In this document: in pieces, positions 8,866 to 16,754 of the stretch
How positions within the stretch are numbered: the first letter of the stretch is position 1
How the letters are laid out: each line of letters opens with the position of its first letter
Assembly (NCBI GenBank): GCA_028687435.1
Contig: JAQUAF010000030.1
Span: 1-62,300 of the forward strand
Reading direction: 5' to 3'
Origin: Verrucomicrobiia bacterium
GTDB taxonomy: Bacteria; Verrucomicrobiota; Verrucomicrobiia; JABWAM01
DNA: 62,300 bases
The notes under the pieces: generated by a model
What the model was told of the DNA's origin: nothing
The model's input: the letters and a program-made list of their open reading frames with translations, nothing else
Databases searched by the model: none
Translations under genes and position numbers: made by a program

Positions 8866-8903
8866 TTGACAGTTTTATAATCCATGCTATATATGATCAT
8901 ATA
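8866..8903 (+). promoter_or_regulatory. promoter with overlapping palindromic operator for the regulator at 8913
   Basis: TTGACA at 8866-8871 is followed by a 17-18 bp spacer and a weak AT-rich -10 at about 8889-8895. A perfect 14-bp palindrome, TATATGATCATATA (8890-8903), overlaps that -10 and ends 9 bp before the start codon. A repressor bound there would block RNA polymerase, which suggests autoregulation by the GntR/LacI-type protein encoded immediately downstream. The palindrome and the -35 box are seen; the regulatory assignment is inference. Confidence 0.5.
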
Positions 8904-8912
8904 GGTTGAAGC

Positions 8913-10007
8913 ATGATGCCTTCTGAAGGAAAATTAAAAGATATGTCCCATCAGCCGATTTACCGGCAGGTGGAGGCGTTTTTGAAGGAGCAGATTGAGG
9001 AGGGGGTTTTTTCTCCGGGGCAGATGCTTCCGAGCGTGAAGGAATTGTGCAGGCAATTCAACGGGATCAATCATCTGACGGTTCGCCAGGCGATCAAAAA
9101 TCTTGCGAAGCAGGGCTTGGTTGAGACCTTCAAGGGGAAGGGGACTTTTGTTGCTCATCGCACAAAAACGGTGGCCATGGTTGTTCCCAGTCTGGACAAT
9201 GACGAGTTGATGATCAAGGTTTGCAATAGCGTGCAGCGTTTTTTTGAGAATGAGCAGACTCAAACCGTCATTTTGAACGCTCGTCAGGATATGGAAAAGG
9301 CGTTTGATCATGTGGGGCGGCTTCAGAAGATGCGCTTGGATGGCGCCATTATTTTTCCTGTTTTGTCTGCGACGATTATTGCGAGCATTTGCAGGTTGAA
9401 ACACGATGGTTTTCCTGTCGTGTTGATTGATCGTGTGCTTGAGGATATTGAATTGCCATCTGTGGTGGCAGACTGTTGGAAGGGGAGTTATGAGTTGGCC
9501 ATGCATCTGATTGCGCGAGGCCGCAAGCGGATCGCCTGGGTGGGGCAGGTGGCCGGCACATCCACCCGCGCCCGGCATGATGGGTTCCGGGACGCCTTGA
9601 TTGAGAAGGGGGTGGCGGGAAGGAGCGTGGTGTTTGACAAACGAAATTATCCCGTCATGCCGGTTGAAAGGGATTATCGTGAGATGGTGGGAAATGCCGT
9701 GAGGCAATTGATGGCGGAAACGCCCCGGCCAGACGCCATCATGTTTTTTACCGATCATTGGGCGATATTGGGGATTGAGGAATTGAAGCGAATGGGCGTC
9801 AAAATTCCGGAAGAGGTTGCGGTGACGGGTTTTGACGACCGCCGGGAGGCAACGCTGTGCATTCCGAAACTTGCCACGGCCCGTTATCCCATGGAGAAAC
9901 TTGGCGAGGAGGCTGCGAAATTGCTGCTGGCCCGGATCAATGACAAAAACATGCCGCCAAAGCAGGTGGTTTTGCCGGTCGAACTGGTGATCCGCGAAAG
10001 CGCATAG
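8913..10007 (+). CDS. GntR-type DNA-binding / LacI-type sugar-sensing transcriptional regulator
   Basis: The 364-residue protein begins with a winged-helix GntR domain (about residues 12-85: YRQVEAFLKEQIEEGVFSPG, then LTVRQAIKNLAKQGLVETFKGKGTFV). A periplasmic-binding-protein-like sensor of LacI type follows (VAMVVPSL, GAIIFPVL, VVLIDR, then AIMFFTDHWAILGIEELKRMGVKIPEEVAVTGFDD, and the C-terminal YPMEKLGEEAAKLLLARI). This hybrid architecture is typical of arabinose-repressor-like regulators. ATG codons at 8913, 8916 and 8943 are possible starts; none has a strong ribosome-binding site. It precedes the metallophosphoesterase by 211 bp and may control it. Confidence 0.88.
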   Translation: MMPSEGKLKDMSHQPIYRQVEAFLKEQIEEGVFSPGQMLPSVKELCRQFNGINHLTVRQAIKNLAKQGLVETFKGKGTFVAHRTKTVAMVVPSLDNDELMIKVCNSVQRFFENEQTQTVILNARQDMEKAFDHVGRLQKMRLDGAIIFPVLSATIIASICRLKHDGFPVVLIDRVLEDIELPSVVADCWKGSYELAMHLIARGRKRIAWVGQVAGTSTRARHDGFRDALIEKGVAGRSVVFDKRNYPVMPVERDYREMVGNAVRQLMAETPRPDAIMFFTDHWAILGIEELKRMGVKIPEEVAVTGFDDRREATLCIPKLATARYPMEKLGEEAAKLLLARINDKNMPPKQVVLPVELVIRESA

Positions 10008-10013
10008 GCGTTA

Positions 10014-10038
10014 ACACAAAGCCTTATGACTTTTGTGT
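10014..10038 (+). terminator. weak hairpin after the regulator gene
   Basis: ACACAAAG at 10014-10021 can pair with CTTTTGTGT at 10030-10038 with one bulge, seven bases after the stop codon at 10007. There is no run of T after the stem, so this is at best a weak terminator. Confidence 0.25.
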
Positions 10039-10092
10039 GGTTCTCAGGATGGAGATTTTTAGAAATGGCCACGCAAAGGCGCATCCTTAAAA

Positions 10093-10161
10093 GGCGGTGC
10101 GGGAGCCCCGCCCTCCTATGGGGCATGGTGAAAAGAGGAGGGCGCGGGGAACCCGCACCGC
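10093..10161. repeat. GC-rich dispersed repeat, inverted pair (long hairpin)
   Basis: GGCGGTGCGGGAGCCCCGCC at 10093 onward and its inverted counterpart ending ACCCGCACCGC at 10161 form a hairpin with GCGGTGCGGG/CCCGCACCGC stems. The right arm continues with CTTGTTG, as in the copies at 309-342 and 736-769. The rest of 10008-10218 shows no gene. Confidence 0.7.
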
Positions 10162-10218
10162 TTGTTGTCTCGGGAATTCCTAACAGTCTAACATCCTTCA
10201 GCCTAAACAACCCAACCA

Positions 10219-11451
10219 ATGAACTTTTCATTTATCCAGATCACCGACATTCACGTGGGAACCTCGCTGGATTTTCCGGGCATGACCCGGAAAGCGGAGG
10301 AAAACCTGAAAGACGCCGTCGAGGAAATCAACCGACTGAGGTTCAAACCGGCGTTTGTCGCCGCCACGGGAGATTGCGCGAACTCGGGCATGGGGGATGT
10401 GTTGAAATACAGGAAACTTGTCCGTGGGCTGAGGGTTCCTGTTCATAGTATTCCCTCGAGTCATGATCTGGCTTTGGGATCGCTGCCGGGAGGCGGGATC
10501 GTTTTGAGCGATGATGTGTCGCGGTGGAAGAAATGGATCGGGCCCGCGCGTTTTTCGTTCAGTCATGGCGGGGTCTTTTTTGTTTTTTTCGAGCCATTCA
10601 GGAAAATATCGGAAAAGGGCGGGGGTAATATCTTTGATGGAGCGGTACGCGACTGGCTGGCAGAGGAGCTGGACAAGGCGGGGCGGAAAACGCCGGTGAT
10701 CATCCTGTATCACATCCCTCTTATGCCGGCAAAAAACGGGTATGTGGGGTGGCGCAAGGCGGATGATTTTTTGTCCGCGCTCAAGGGGCGGAATATCATG
10801 GCCTTGATTTGCGGCCACCGGCACCGCAACGAGGAACACCGGCTGGCGGATGGGGTGACGCAGATCCAGACCGGACCTCTGGCGGGGGTTCAGTGGACGG
10901 GGATGCCGCCGAATTATTTCTTTCCCGTTCGGGGCGGCTATCGCATTTGTGTGGTGTGTGATGGGAAGTTCAATTCGTTTTACAAACAATTGGGATCGGA
11001 TTTGCAGGTGAACATCGAAAAAATCGGAGGGGCGCATACGCAGGGGCCGCGGCCCCAGGTGAAACCGGCGATTGTGGCGCGGGACGCCCGTTTGCTGGTG
11101 AAGGCGTATTCCGGGACCTCCAGCGTGACCGGGGTGGACTATTCGCTTGGAGACGGGAAATGGCATTCCATGAGGAAAAAGAGCGAAAATATTTTCAGCG
11201 AATGGGAGGCTGTGTTGCCGGCGAAAAGGGCGGCCAGGGGGCATGAGGTCTTGATGGCGCGGGTGACAGCCAGGAAGGGGAATTGCGCCTATGATTTTGC
11301 GCCGGTGTTTTTCAAGCCGGACGCGAAAGCGCCGGTCGCGGCCCGCAACGCCCCGGAAATGGTCTTTGAGGTTTTCACCATGAAAGCGGAGGAGGGGGCC
11401 GTGGATCCCAAAACAAAGGGATTTTTCCCCTGGCGTTGCGTGGAGGAGTGA
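10219..11451 (+). CDS. calcineurin-like metallophosphoesterase
   Basis: The 410-residue protein shows the metallophosphoesterase motif series: ITDIHVG (Asp10, His12), TGDCANS (Asp52), SSHD at 80-83 where the family usually has GNH(D/E), LYHIPLMP, and CGHRHRNE (GHxH). The Asn normally provided by GNH is replaced by Ser81, so metal binding may be altered. The C-terminal ~130 residues look like a beta-sandwich (VKAYSGTSSVTGVDYSLGDGKW) as in purple-acid-phosphatase-like or Ig-like modules. There is no signal peptide. It is convergent with the glycan cluster starting at 11466. The substrate is unknown, perhaps a phosphodiester or sugar phosphate. Confidence 0.75.
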   Translation: MNFSFIQITDIHVGTSLDFPGMTRKAEENLKDAVEEINRLRFKPAFVAATGDCANSGMGDVLKYRKLVRGLRVPVHSIPSSHDLALGSLPGGGIVLSDDVSRWKKWIGPARFSFSHGGVFFVFFEPFRKISEKGGGNIFDGAVRDWLAEELDKAGRKTPVIILYHIPLMPAKNGYVGWRKADDFLSALKGRNIMALICGHRHRNEEHRLADGVTQIQTGPLAGVQWTGMPPNYFFPVRGGYRICVVCDGKFNSFYKQLGSDLQVNIEKIGGAHTQGPRPQVKPAIVARDARLLVKAYSGTSSVTGVDYSLGDGKWHSMRKKSENIFSEWEAVLPAKRAARGHEVLMARVTARKGNCAYDFAPVFFKPDAKAPVAARNAPEMVFEVFTMKAEEGAVDPKTKGFFPWRCVEE

Positions 11452-11465
11452 GGTCCGGCTTGATT

Positions 11466-13229
11466 TCAGCGCGGATTGGGCGGGCGGTCTTTTAAAGAGA
11501 TCCACTGGAGGATGGTGGTGAGCGGGGTGGGGGCGTAGTCGTCGATGAGCATGGCGAAGAAGACGATGTTTTTGAAGCCGGCCTGACGCAGGCGGGTGAA
11601 GTTGGTGGCGATCCATGCGCGGGTTTGGACTTCGTGTTTTTCGCCTGTGAATGGGCTGCTGCCCCACATGGTGAAGAAGTCCCGTTCCATGTTCCACGTG
11701 CCGTTTTTGACGGCCTTGTCGAAGGTTTCGATCAGGCCGTCCAGTTCGACTGGGCCGGCCGGGGCGTACCAATCCTCGAAGATGAAGTCGTATTTCAACC
11801 CTTTGTAGGTCGAAACATGGCAGCCCCATTTTCGTTCGGGGATCCAAATGCCTGATCCGACCTTGAGGATGTTTTCATCCTTTGCGCCGCGGTTGTAGCG
11901 GGCGTAGATGTGCTGGTAGAGGAGGTTGTGGACCTTGATGCATGCCTGGGTGACCAGTTCCTGGTTGGCCTTGGATTCCATCATCCATTGGGGTTTGTGC
12001 AGGGGATTGGCGCAGCAGCCGAAGGCCAGGATGGGTTCCTCCTCGGAAATGCAGACGGCATAAAGGGGATGGGTGTCGCCGTCGAATTTTTTGGCCGCGG
12101 CCAGGACCGGATCGATCTGGACGTCGATGGTTTTGAGCAGGAGCGCCCACAGTTCGGTGGCGGCTTTTTTCTCATAGCCGGCTTCCATGGTTTCAAAGTC
12201 GAGATCGCCCATGCTTTCGGCGATTTCAACCCAGCAGGCGTTGTCTGGAAATTTCCGGGGCGCGCCCAGATTGACCCATTCGGGACCGCACATTTTTCCC
12301 CACCAATACAGTTGCATGATGATTTTCACTTTTTTCTTGAGGAGAAAAAAGTTGTTCATTTCGACAAGGGGATCCTGTTTCTGTCCGTTCAGCCATGCGT
12401 GGCAGGCGGGCGACAGGTTGCGGCTGGCGCCGATGGCGAAGTCGAATGCGCCGCTGTTGAGGAGATGGCCGATTTCCCTGCCTGGAATTTCATTGCCGGG
12501 GCCTGGCAGTCCATTGCACCAGGTCAGGCCGCCGTAATAACCGGCCTGCCATGATCCCCTGGCCGCTTTCCTGGCGCCGGCCAGGGCCTCTTTTTCATGA
12601 TTTTTGCCGTATTCGGCGTAGTCCTTCCACAGAACGGATTCGCGGATGTTGGCGCCTGAAAGCTTCAAATTGTTGATCAGAACATGGTGGGAGCAATCGC
12701 CCGCCTGGGTTTCCATGACGATATCGAGTTGCGCGATCTGGTCGAGGTCCAGCTTGCCGTTGCCGTCCTTGCTGTAAACCGGAAGATAAAAGTTTTTGAA
12801 GGGCAGCCGGATGCGGGTCCAGCCTGAGAAGGATTCCAAGTCGGAATGTTTGCCCGCATAGGCGGAGTAAATCGCCCCGCCGGTTTCATGAAGGTGGACT
12901 CCCCATTTTCCCTTGAACGGCTTGGGATTTTGGAACCAGAAATCCATGCCGGTTGCGGCGGACCAGTTTTGGGGGACGGCGAATTTTTTTTCGAGCCGCA
13001 CGTATTTGTTTCCCTCCCCCCCGGAAAAGGATCCGGCCAATTTTACGGAACATCGGCCTTCCTTGCCTTCAAGGATGACATCGAGTTTTCCTGTGGCATG
13101 GTGGCCGATGATTTTGCAATCGACGAGTTGGTTCAACTCGTCGGTGAGAAGGTCCTGCGCGAAGACGCCGCCGGCCAGGCAGGCCGGGAGCAGGAAGGCT
13201 GTTGTGAGGATGATGGTTTTTTTGATCAT
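11466..13229 (-). CDS. secreted protein with N-terminal jelly-roll domain, last gene of the glycan cluster
   Basis: The 587-residue product has a signal peptide (IILTTAFLLPACLAGGVFAQ). Cleavage after VFA is likely, although LPAC could also act as a lipobox. Residues about 30-200 resemble a carbohydrate-binding jelly roll of the CIA30/CBM-like type (MDFWFQNPKPFKGKWGVHL, WTRIRLPFKNFYLP, DQIAQLDIVMET). The remaining ~380 residues look like an alpha/beta barrel without a family I can name; acidic and aromatic motifs such as GCHVSTYKGLKYDFIFEDWY are present. It is the distal gene of a minus-strand run that begins with the regulator at 20282. A role in extracellular glycan binding or cleavage is inferred. 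Confidence 0.6.
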   Translation of the reverse strand: MIKKTIILTTAFLLPACLAGGVFAQDLLTDELNQLVDCKIIGHHATGKLDVILEGKEGRCSVKLAGSFSGGEGNKYVRLEKKFAVPQNWSAATGMDFWFQNPKPFKGKWGVHLHETGGAIYSAYAGKHSDLESFSGWTRIRLPFKNFYLPVYSKDGNGKLDLDQIAQLDIVMETQAGDCSHHVLINNLKLSGANIRESVLWKDYAEYGKNHEKEALAGARKAARGSWQAGYYGGLTWCNGLPGPGNEIPGREIGHLLNSGAFDFAIGASRNLSPACHAWLNGQKQDPLVEMNNFFLLKKKVKIIMQLYWWGKMCGPEWVNLGAPRKFPDNACWVEIAESMGDLDFETMEAGYEKKAATELWALLLKTIDVQIDPVLAAAKKFDGDTHPLYAVCISEEEPILAFGCCANPLHKPQWMMESKANQELVTQACIKVHNLLYQHIYARYNRGAKDENILKVGSGIWIPERKWGCHVSTYKGLKYDFIFEDWYAPAGPVELDGLIETFDKAVKNGTWNMERDFFTMWGSSPFTGEKHEVQTRAWIATNFTRLRQAGFKNIVFFAMLIDDYAPTPLTTILQWISLKDRPPNPR

Positions 13230-13296
13230 AGGTTTGGTGTTATGAGAGGCTTTGGGGCTGGAGGCGGGAGGTTGTCATGGGGGCGCAGAAAACGGT

Positions 13297-15894
13297 TTAT
13301 GGGTTTTGATTCAATTTGATGATCCATGCCGATATTTGGTCGCGGATTTCATCCAGATCCCCCCCGAAGACATCCAGTCCATCCAGAAATGTTTCCGCTT
13401 CCCCTGCCGCCGACCGGGTTTTTGGATTTTTTTCCGCCGCCTGGATGGTTTTCAAGAGGGTGGAGATATATCGCATGTCATTGATGCCTTCCCTCATGCC
13501 TTCGTATTGAACCGTGTCGATGACGCCGTCGACCGTGGGGTAAGCCATGATGAATTTTCTCGCGGCAAATTCTCCTTTGCTGTGCTTGTTAAAATCATCA
13601 TAGGCCCGGAAATCCCTGTAGCGGGCATCCTGCCAGGCCCAATGGCCGGCGCCATCCAGACGATCTTTCCAGATGAGGACTCCATAACCCCGCCGAAAGG
13701 TTTCGGGTTCTTCGGCGCAGCCTTGTGGACGCCCGTACTCAAGAGCCTTGAACCCTTTGCGGTGAATCTTGTTGATCAATTCCTTTCCCACCGAACCGCC
13801 ATGGAGAGCCAGGAGCACATAGCTGAGATAGTCGCCGGCAATTTCAAAATATTCCGTTGATTCCGCGCTGCAGGTTTCACCGCCGGCATCCCTGACGGCT
13901 TTGAGCGCCCAGATTTTTTTCCTGGCCCATTCCATGCCCCTGGTTGTGACTTCATCAACGCCATAAAATGCCAGCCGCGGGAAATGGTTTTGATCGCAGA
14001 AATCGTTGGTTTGCCTGACGATGTTTTCAATGAGTTTTACTTTTTTATTTTTAACGGTTTGATCGGTTGGCTCATCCTCCCAGAAGGGGATGGAACTGCC
14101 CAGGAAAGGAATGGGGCCTCCGGTCATGCCGCAGTCCTTTCGGATTGTCAGTTCTTTTTTGAGCCGGGAAAAATCCAATTTTCCGTTTTCGTCCGGTCCC
14201 ATGATTTGACAGTACAAGGTTGCTGTTTTAATTCCGTGTTCCACCAGGCTTTGGATTTGGCGCCGATAGACGTTTTCAGATTCCACGGCAACCAAGGAAT
14301 GCGAGGAATTTGGAAACAATGAGCCTGTATAATAAGCCATGTATTCCTTGTTTGAATCCTCCAGATTGAAGGGGTGGATTTTCACCGTGATTGGCAACCG
14401 CAATGTTTTCAGACTTTTTCCCGAAAAATCCAGGGAACCCGAATATTCGCCGGGTTTTGCCTGCGGGGGCGCATGGAGGGTGATCCAGAACTGTCTGGCC
14501 TCCCCGCCGGGAATGTTGACGGGTTGAAGTGTTTTTGCGTCCACAGGGGCGTCGGGATTTTTCAGGATGTTGCTGTGTTTTTTGGGATCCGAATAATCCA
14601 CTTTTACAAATTCATCGTCTTTGAGCAGCAATTCCGGCGCCAGAGTGGGATTGCCGCTTTCATTATAGGCTATTCCATCCTGCCACCACACTTTTACCGT
14701 TCGCACATCCAGCGCCGAGGCGGGGATTTTTTCGGCGGAATCTTTTGAATGCAGGGCGGTTGCGGTTATGGACAACCCTTTCAGCGGAACCGGTGTTTGG
14801 ATGGCGAAGCTTGCCGCCTTGTATTCTCCACAGCAGGCTTTGATTTCCATCTGTTGACAAACCTTGCCTGGGAGGGGAAAGGAGGAAGGCAGAAGGCGGT
14901 CGTTTTGAGTCGCTTTTATGTGATAGATCAAATAGGGAATGCCGTCATAAAAGTCGCGGCTTGCCGCGATGCCTTTGCTGGATTTTATGGCGTAATCGGC
15001 ATATTTGAGTTTTTTGAAGGCTTCCTTGATTTTTGCGTAATTGAGAGGCGCCTGGTTGAAGCCGGCTACCGCCGCGTTTGCCTCATTCAGGGATCGTTCC
15101 GCATATTGTCGAAGCTGTGAAAATTGGTCCATCTTCCATGCGTCCAGTCCACTGGCATGCGGAACTGAATGGATTGCCTCAAAAACATTTTCACTGTGTT
15201 TCCTGATTGATTTGAGCAAGCCCTGCCGCTTTGTTTCGATCAAATCGGCGAGATTTTTCCGATAATCTTCGGGCAAATCGCCGGCCACTTCAATGTCGTC
15301 AATGTAGAGGATGATGCGGGTTTTATTGAAAGGGGTTCCGTCATATTTGATGAAAAGAGCCAGATGATCCAGACAGGCAGTGTCACTGATTCCTTCCATG
15401 GCGGAGGCATCCGCTTCCCAGGAAGACCAGCCGCTTTTTCTGCCGGTCATTTTTCCAATGGTGACGCAACCGTTGGAGCCGATTTCCGGGTTGCCCCAGC
15501 CATACCCCATTTCGATTCGGTTTTTGTAAACATTGAGACCATCAGCCTGTTTGATGAAATATTTTCCGCGCACCTTCAGGCTGGCGCCCTGGCGGGTGAC
15601 GGGATTGTTGAAGGGGATTTGCACGTTGATGGCATAATAAAAATAGTGTCCGCCAGTCAGAGTGACATCCAGTTTCCACGATTTTTTTCCGCTGGAGGCA
15701 TATTCCTCGCTTGGGCCGGAATAATGGATTTTGTAATCCTTGCAATTGGTGGCCCATAATTGCATGGCGTTTTCTTTGTCCTCCGGGAAATCTTCCCGAA
15801 ACACGATTTTTTCCGCCGCCCGCATGGAGGGTAAATTTAAGAGCAAGGCCGCAAACAGGCAGATGAAAGTGATTTTTGATGTTGGTGTGATCAT
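13297..15894 (-). CDS. large secreted glycoside-hydrolase-like protein with DUF4091-type C-terminus
   Basis: The protein is 865 residues with a signal peptide (ITFICLFAALLLNLPSMRA). It has an N-terminal beta-rich region (about 30-210) resembling a carbohydrate-binding module, a helical stretch at about 215-320, and a beta-sandwich near 350-500. It ends in a barrel-like region with FYGVDEV. The tail sequence EGMREGINDMRYISTLLKTI matches the end of DUF4091 domains, which are found in secreted glycoside-hydrolase-like proteins of this kind of bacterium. It is separated by 27 bp from the HAD gene and 67 bp from the next gene. The substrate is unknown. Confidence 0.65.
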   Translation of the reverse strand: MITPTSKITFICLFAALLLNLPSMRAAEKIVFREDFPEDKENAMQLWATNCKDYKIHYSGPSEEYASSGKKSWKLDVTLTGGHYFYYAINVQIPFNNPVTRQGASLKVRGKYFIKQADGLNVYKNRIEMGYGWGNPEIGSNGCVTIGKMTGRKSGWSSWEADASAMEGISDTACLDHLALFIKYDGTPFNKTRIILYIDDIEVAGDLPEDYRKNLADLIETKRQGLLKSIRKHSENVFEAIHSVPHASGLDAWKMDQFSQLRQYAERSLNEANAAVAGFNQAPLNYAKIKEAFKKLKYADYAIKSSKGIAASRDFYDGIPYLIYHIKATQNDRLLPSSFPLPGKVCQQMEIKACCGEYKAASFAIQTPVPLKGLSITATALHSKDSAEKIPASALDVRTVKVWWQDGIAYNESGNPTLAPELLLKDDEFVKVDYSDPKKHSNILKNPDAPVDAKTLQPVNIPGGEARQFWITLHAPPQAKPGEYSGSLDFSGKSLKTLRLPITVKIHPFNLEDSNKEYMAYYTGSLFPNSSHSLVAVESENVYRRQIQSLVEHGIKTATLYCQIMGPDENGKLDFSRLKKELTIRKDCGMTGGPIPFLGSSIPFWEDEPTDQTVKNKKVKLIENIVRQTNDFCDQNHFPRLAFYGVDEVTTRGMEWARKKIWALKAVRDAGGETCSAESTEYFEIAGDYLSYVLLALHGGSVGKELINKIHRKGFKALEYGRPQGCAEEPETFRRGYGVLIWKDRLDGAGHWAWQDARYRDFRAYDDFNKHSKGEFAARKFIMAYPTVDGVIDTVQYEGMREGINDMRYISTLLKTIQAAEKNPKTRSAAGEAETFLDGLDVFGGDLDEIRDQISAWIIKLNQNP

Positions 15895-15921
15895 GTCATT
15901 CCTTGGGATGATGGGTTAAGT

Positions 15922-16719
15922 TTAAGACGGGAGGTGAATAACCGGCCTTTTCTGGATTCCCGCATTCGCGGGAATGACGGGAGAGGATGCAAGGCGCGGG
16001 AAAACTGCGCGTTTTTTGGAGCGGCAAAGATTGCAGATCAAGCGCAGATCGTTGATGAAAGTGATTCCATTTTCGCCCGGGATGAAGGGGGTTGTTTGGT
16101 TCCGGCGGATGATGAAGGCTTTTTTGATCCCGGCGCCTGCGGGAATCCTGCCGTCCTGTTCAAGGTCGTCGCCGACGGTGGCGGTGTCCTCCGGAGGGAG
16201 ATTTTCCATTTTTAAAATGGAGGCCGGCACAACGGGGTTGCCCTTGTCGAATCCCCGGCCGAAAACGTCCATGCCAAAAATTCTTTTGAAATAGGGTGTG
16301 TTTTCCTTTTGAGCCAGGCCGGCGCGGTGAAGCTTGGCGAGGATGCCCTGGCAGGAATTGTTGGAGACCACGTAAAGCTGAAACCCCTTCGCGTGAAGCG
16401 TCCGGACCATTTCCACGGCGTCGGGGTAGGGGGTCAAATGTTTTTCCTGCCATTGGGTCACCGCCTGCCAATAGGCATCGGCGTCGATGCCCATTTCAGG
16501 GGCGGTTTTGAACATGCAACCATTGAAAGGCTTTTCCTTTTCCCGAATTTGGTCCAGCGCTTCCCGGGAGGCGGCCTTGCCTTTTTTTGCCAAGAGATTG
16601 CGCAAAATTCCCCGAAAGTAATCGGAACCAATGCCGGGTTCCTGTTCAAGGGTGGAGTCGGTCTGGGTGATGGTGCCGTCGATGTCGATCAGGAGGTGTT
16701 TTGTTGTGGACGTTTTCAT
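15922..16719 (-). CDS. HAD-superfamily hydrolase with a repeat-derived C-terminus
   Basis: The 265-residue product has HAD motif I DIDGTIT at about 12-18 (nucleophile Asp and acid/base Asp), motif II VVSNNS, and motif III/IV region VGDDLEQD. It is a phosphatase-type HAD protein, plausibly dephosphorylating a sugar phosphate from the neighbouring GH4 pathway. The last ~21 codons read through a copy of the genome's palindromic repeat (15952-15980) and give the tell-tale peptide PVIPANAGIQ. The original stop was therefore lost or displaced and the tail is probably not functional. It lies between the GH4 gene and the secreted DUF4091-type gene in the same direction. Confidence 0.8.
   Translation of the reverse strand: MKTSTTKHLLIDIDGTITQTDSTLEQEPGIGSDYFRGILRNLLAKKGKAASREALDQIREKEKPFNGCMFKTAPEMGIDADAYWQAVTQWQEKHLTPYPDAVEMVRTLHAKGFQLYVVSNNSCQGILAKLHRAGLAQKENTPYFKRIFGMDVFGRGFDKGNPVVPASILKMENLPPEDTATVGDDLEQDGRIPAGAGIKKAFIIRRNQTTPFIPGENGITFINDLRLICNLCRSKKRAVFPRLASSPVIPANAGIQKRPVIHLPS
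15952..15980. repeat. palindromic repeat (attcccgc/gcgggaat family), copy inside the HAD gene
   Basis: CTGGATTCCCGCATTCGCGG and GAATGACGG form an imperfect hairpin around ATTCCCGC...GCGGGAAT. Relatives are at 39681-39709, 39786-39812 and 58028-58056, with partial copies at 2651-2673 and 2449-2486. This copy is translated as part of the HAD protein's C-terminus. Confidence 0.8.
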
Positions 16720-16754
16720 AAATCGGCAGGGGACGAAAGGCGTTGGGCAAGCCC

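Noticed and set aside
10228..11847. A 539-codon minus-strand frame across the metallophosphoesterase
   Set aside because: It is a shadow of the plus-strand gene; composition is His/Pro/Arg-rich and no family is recognisable.
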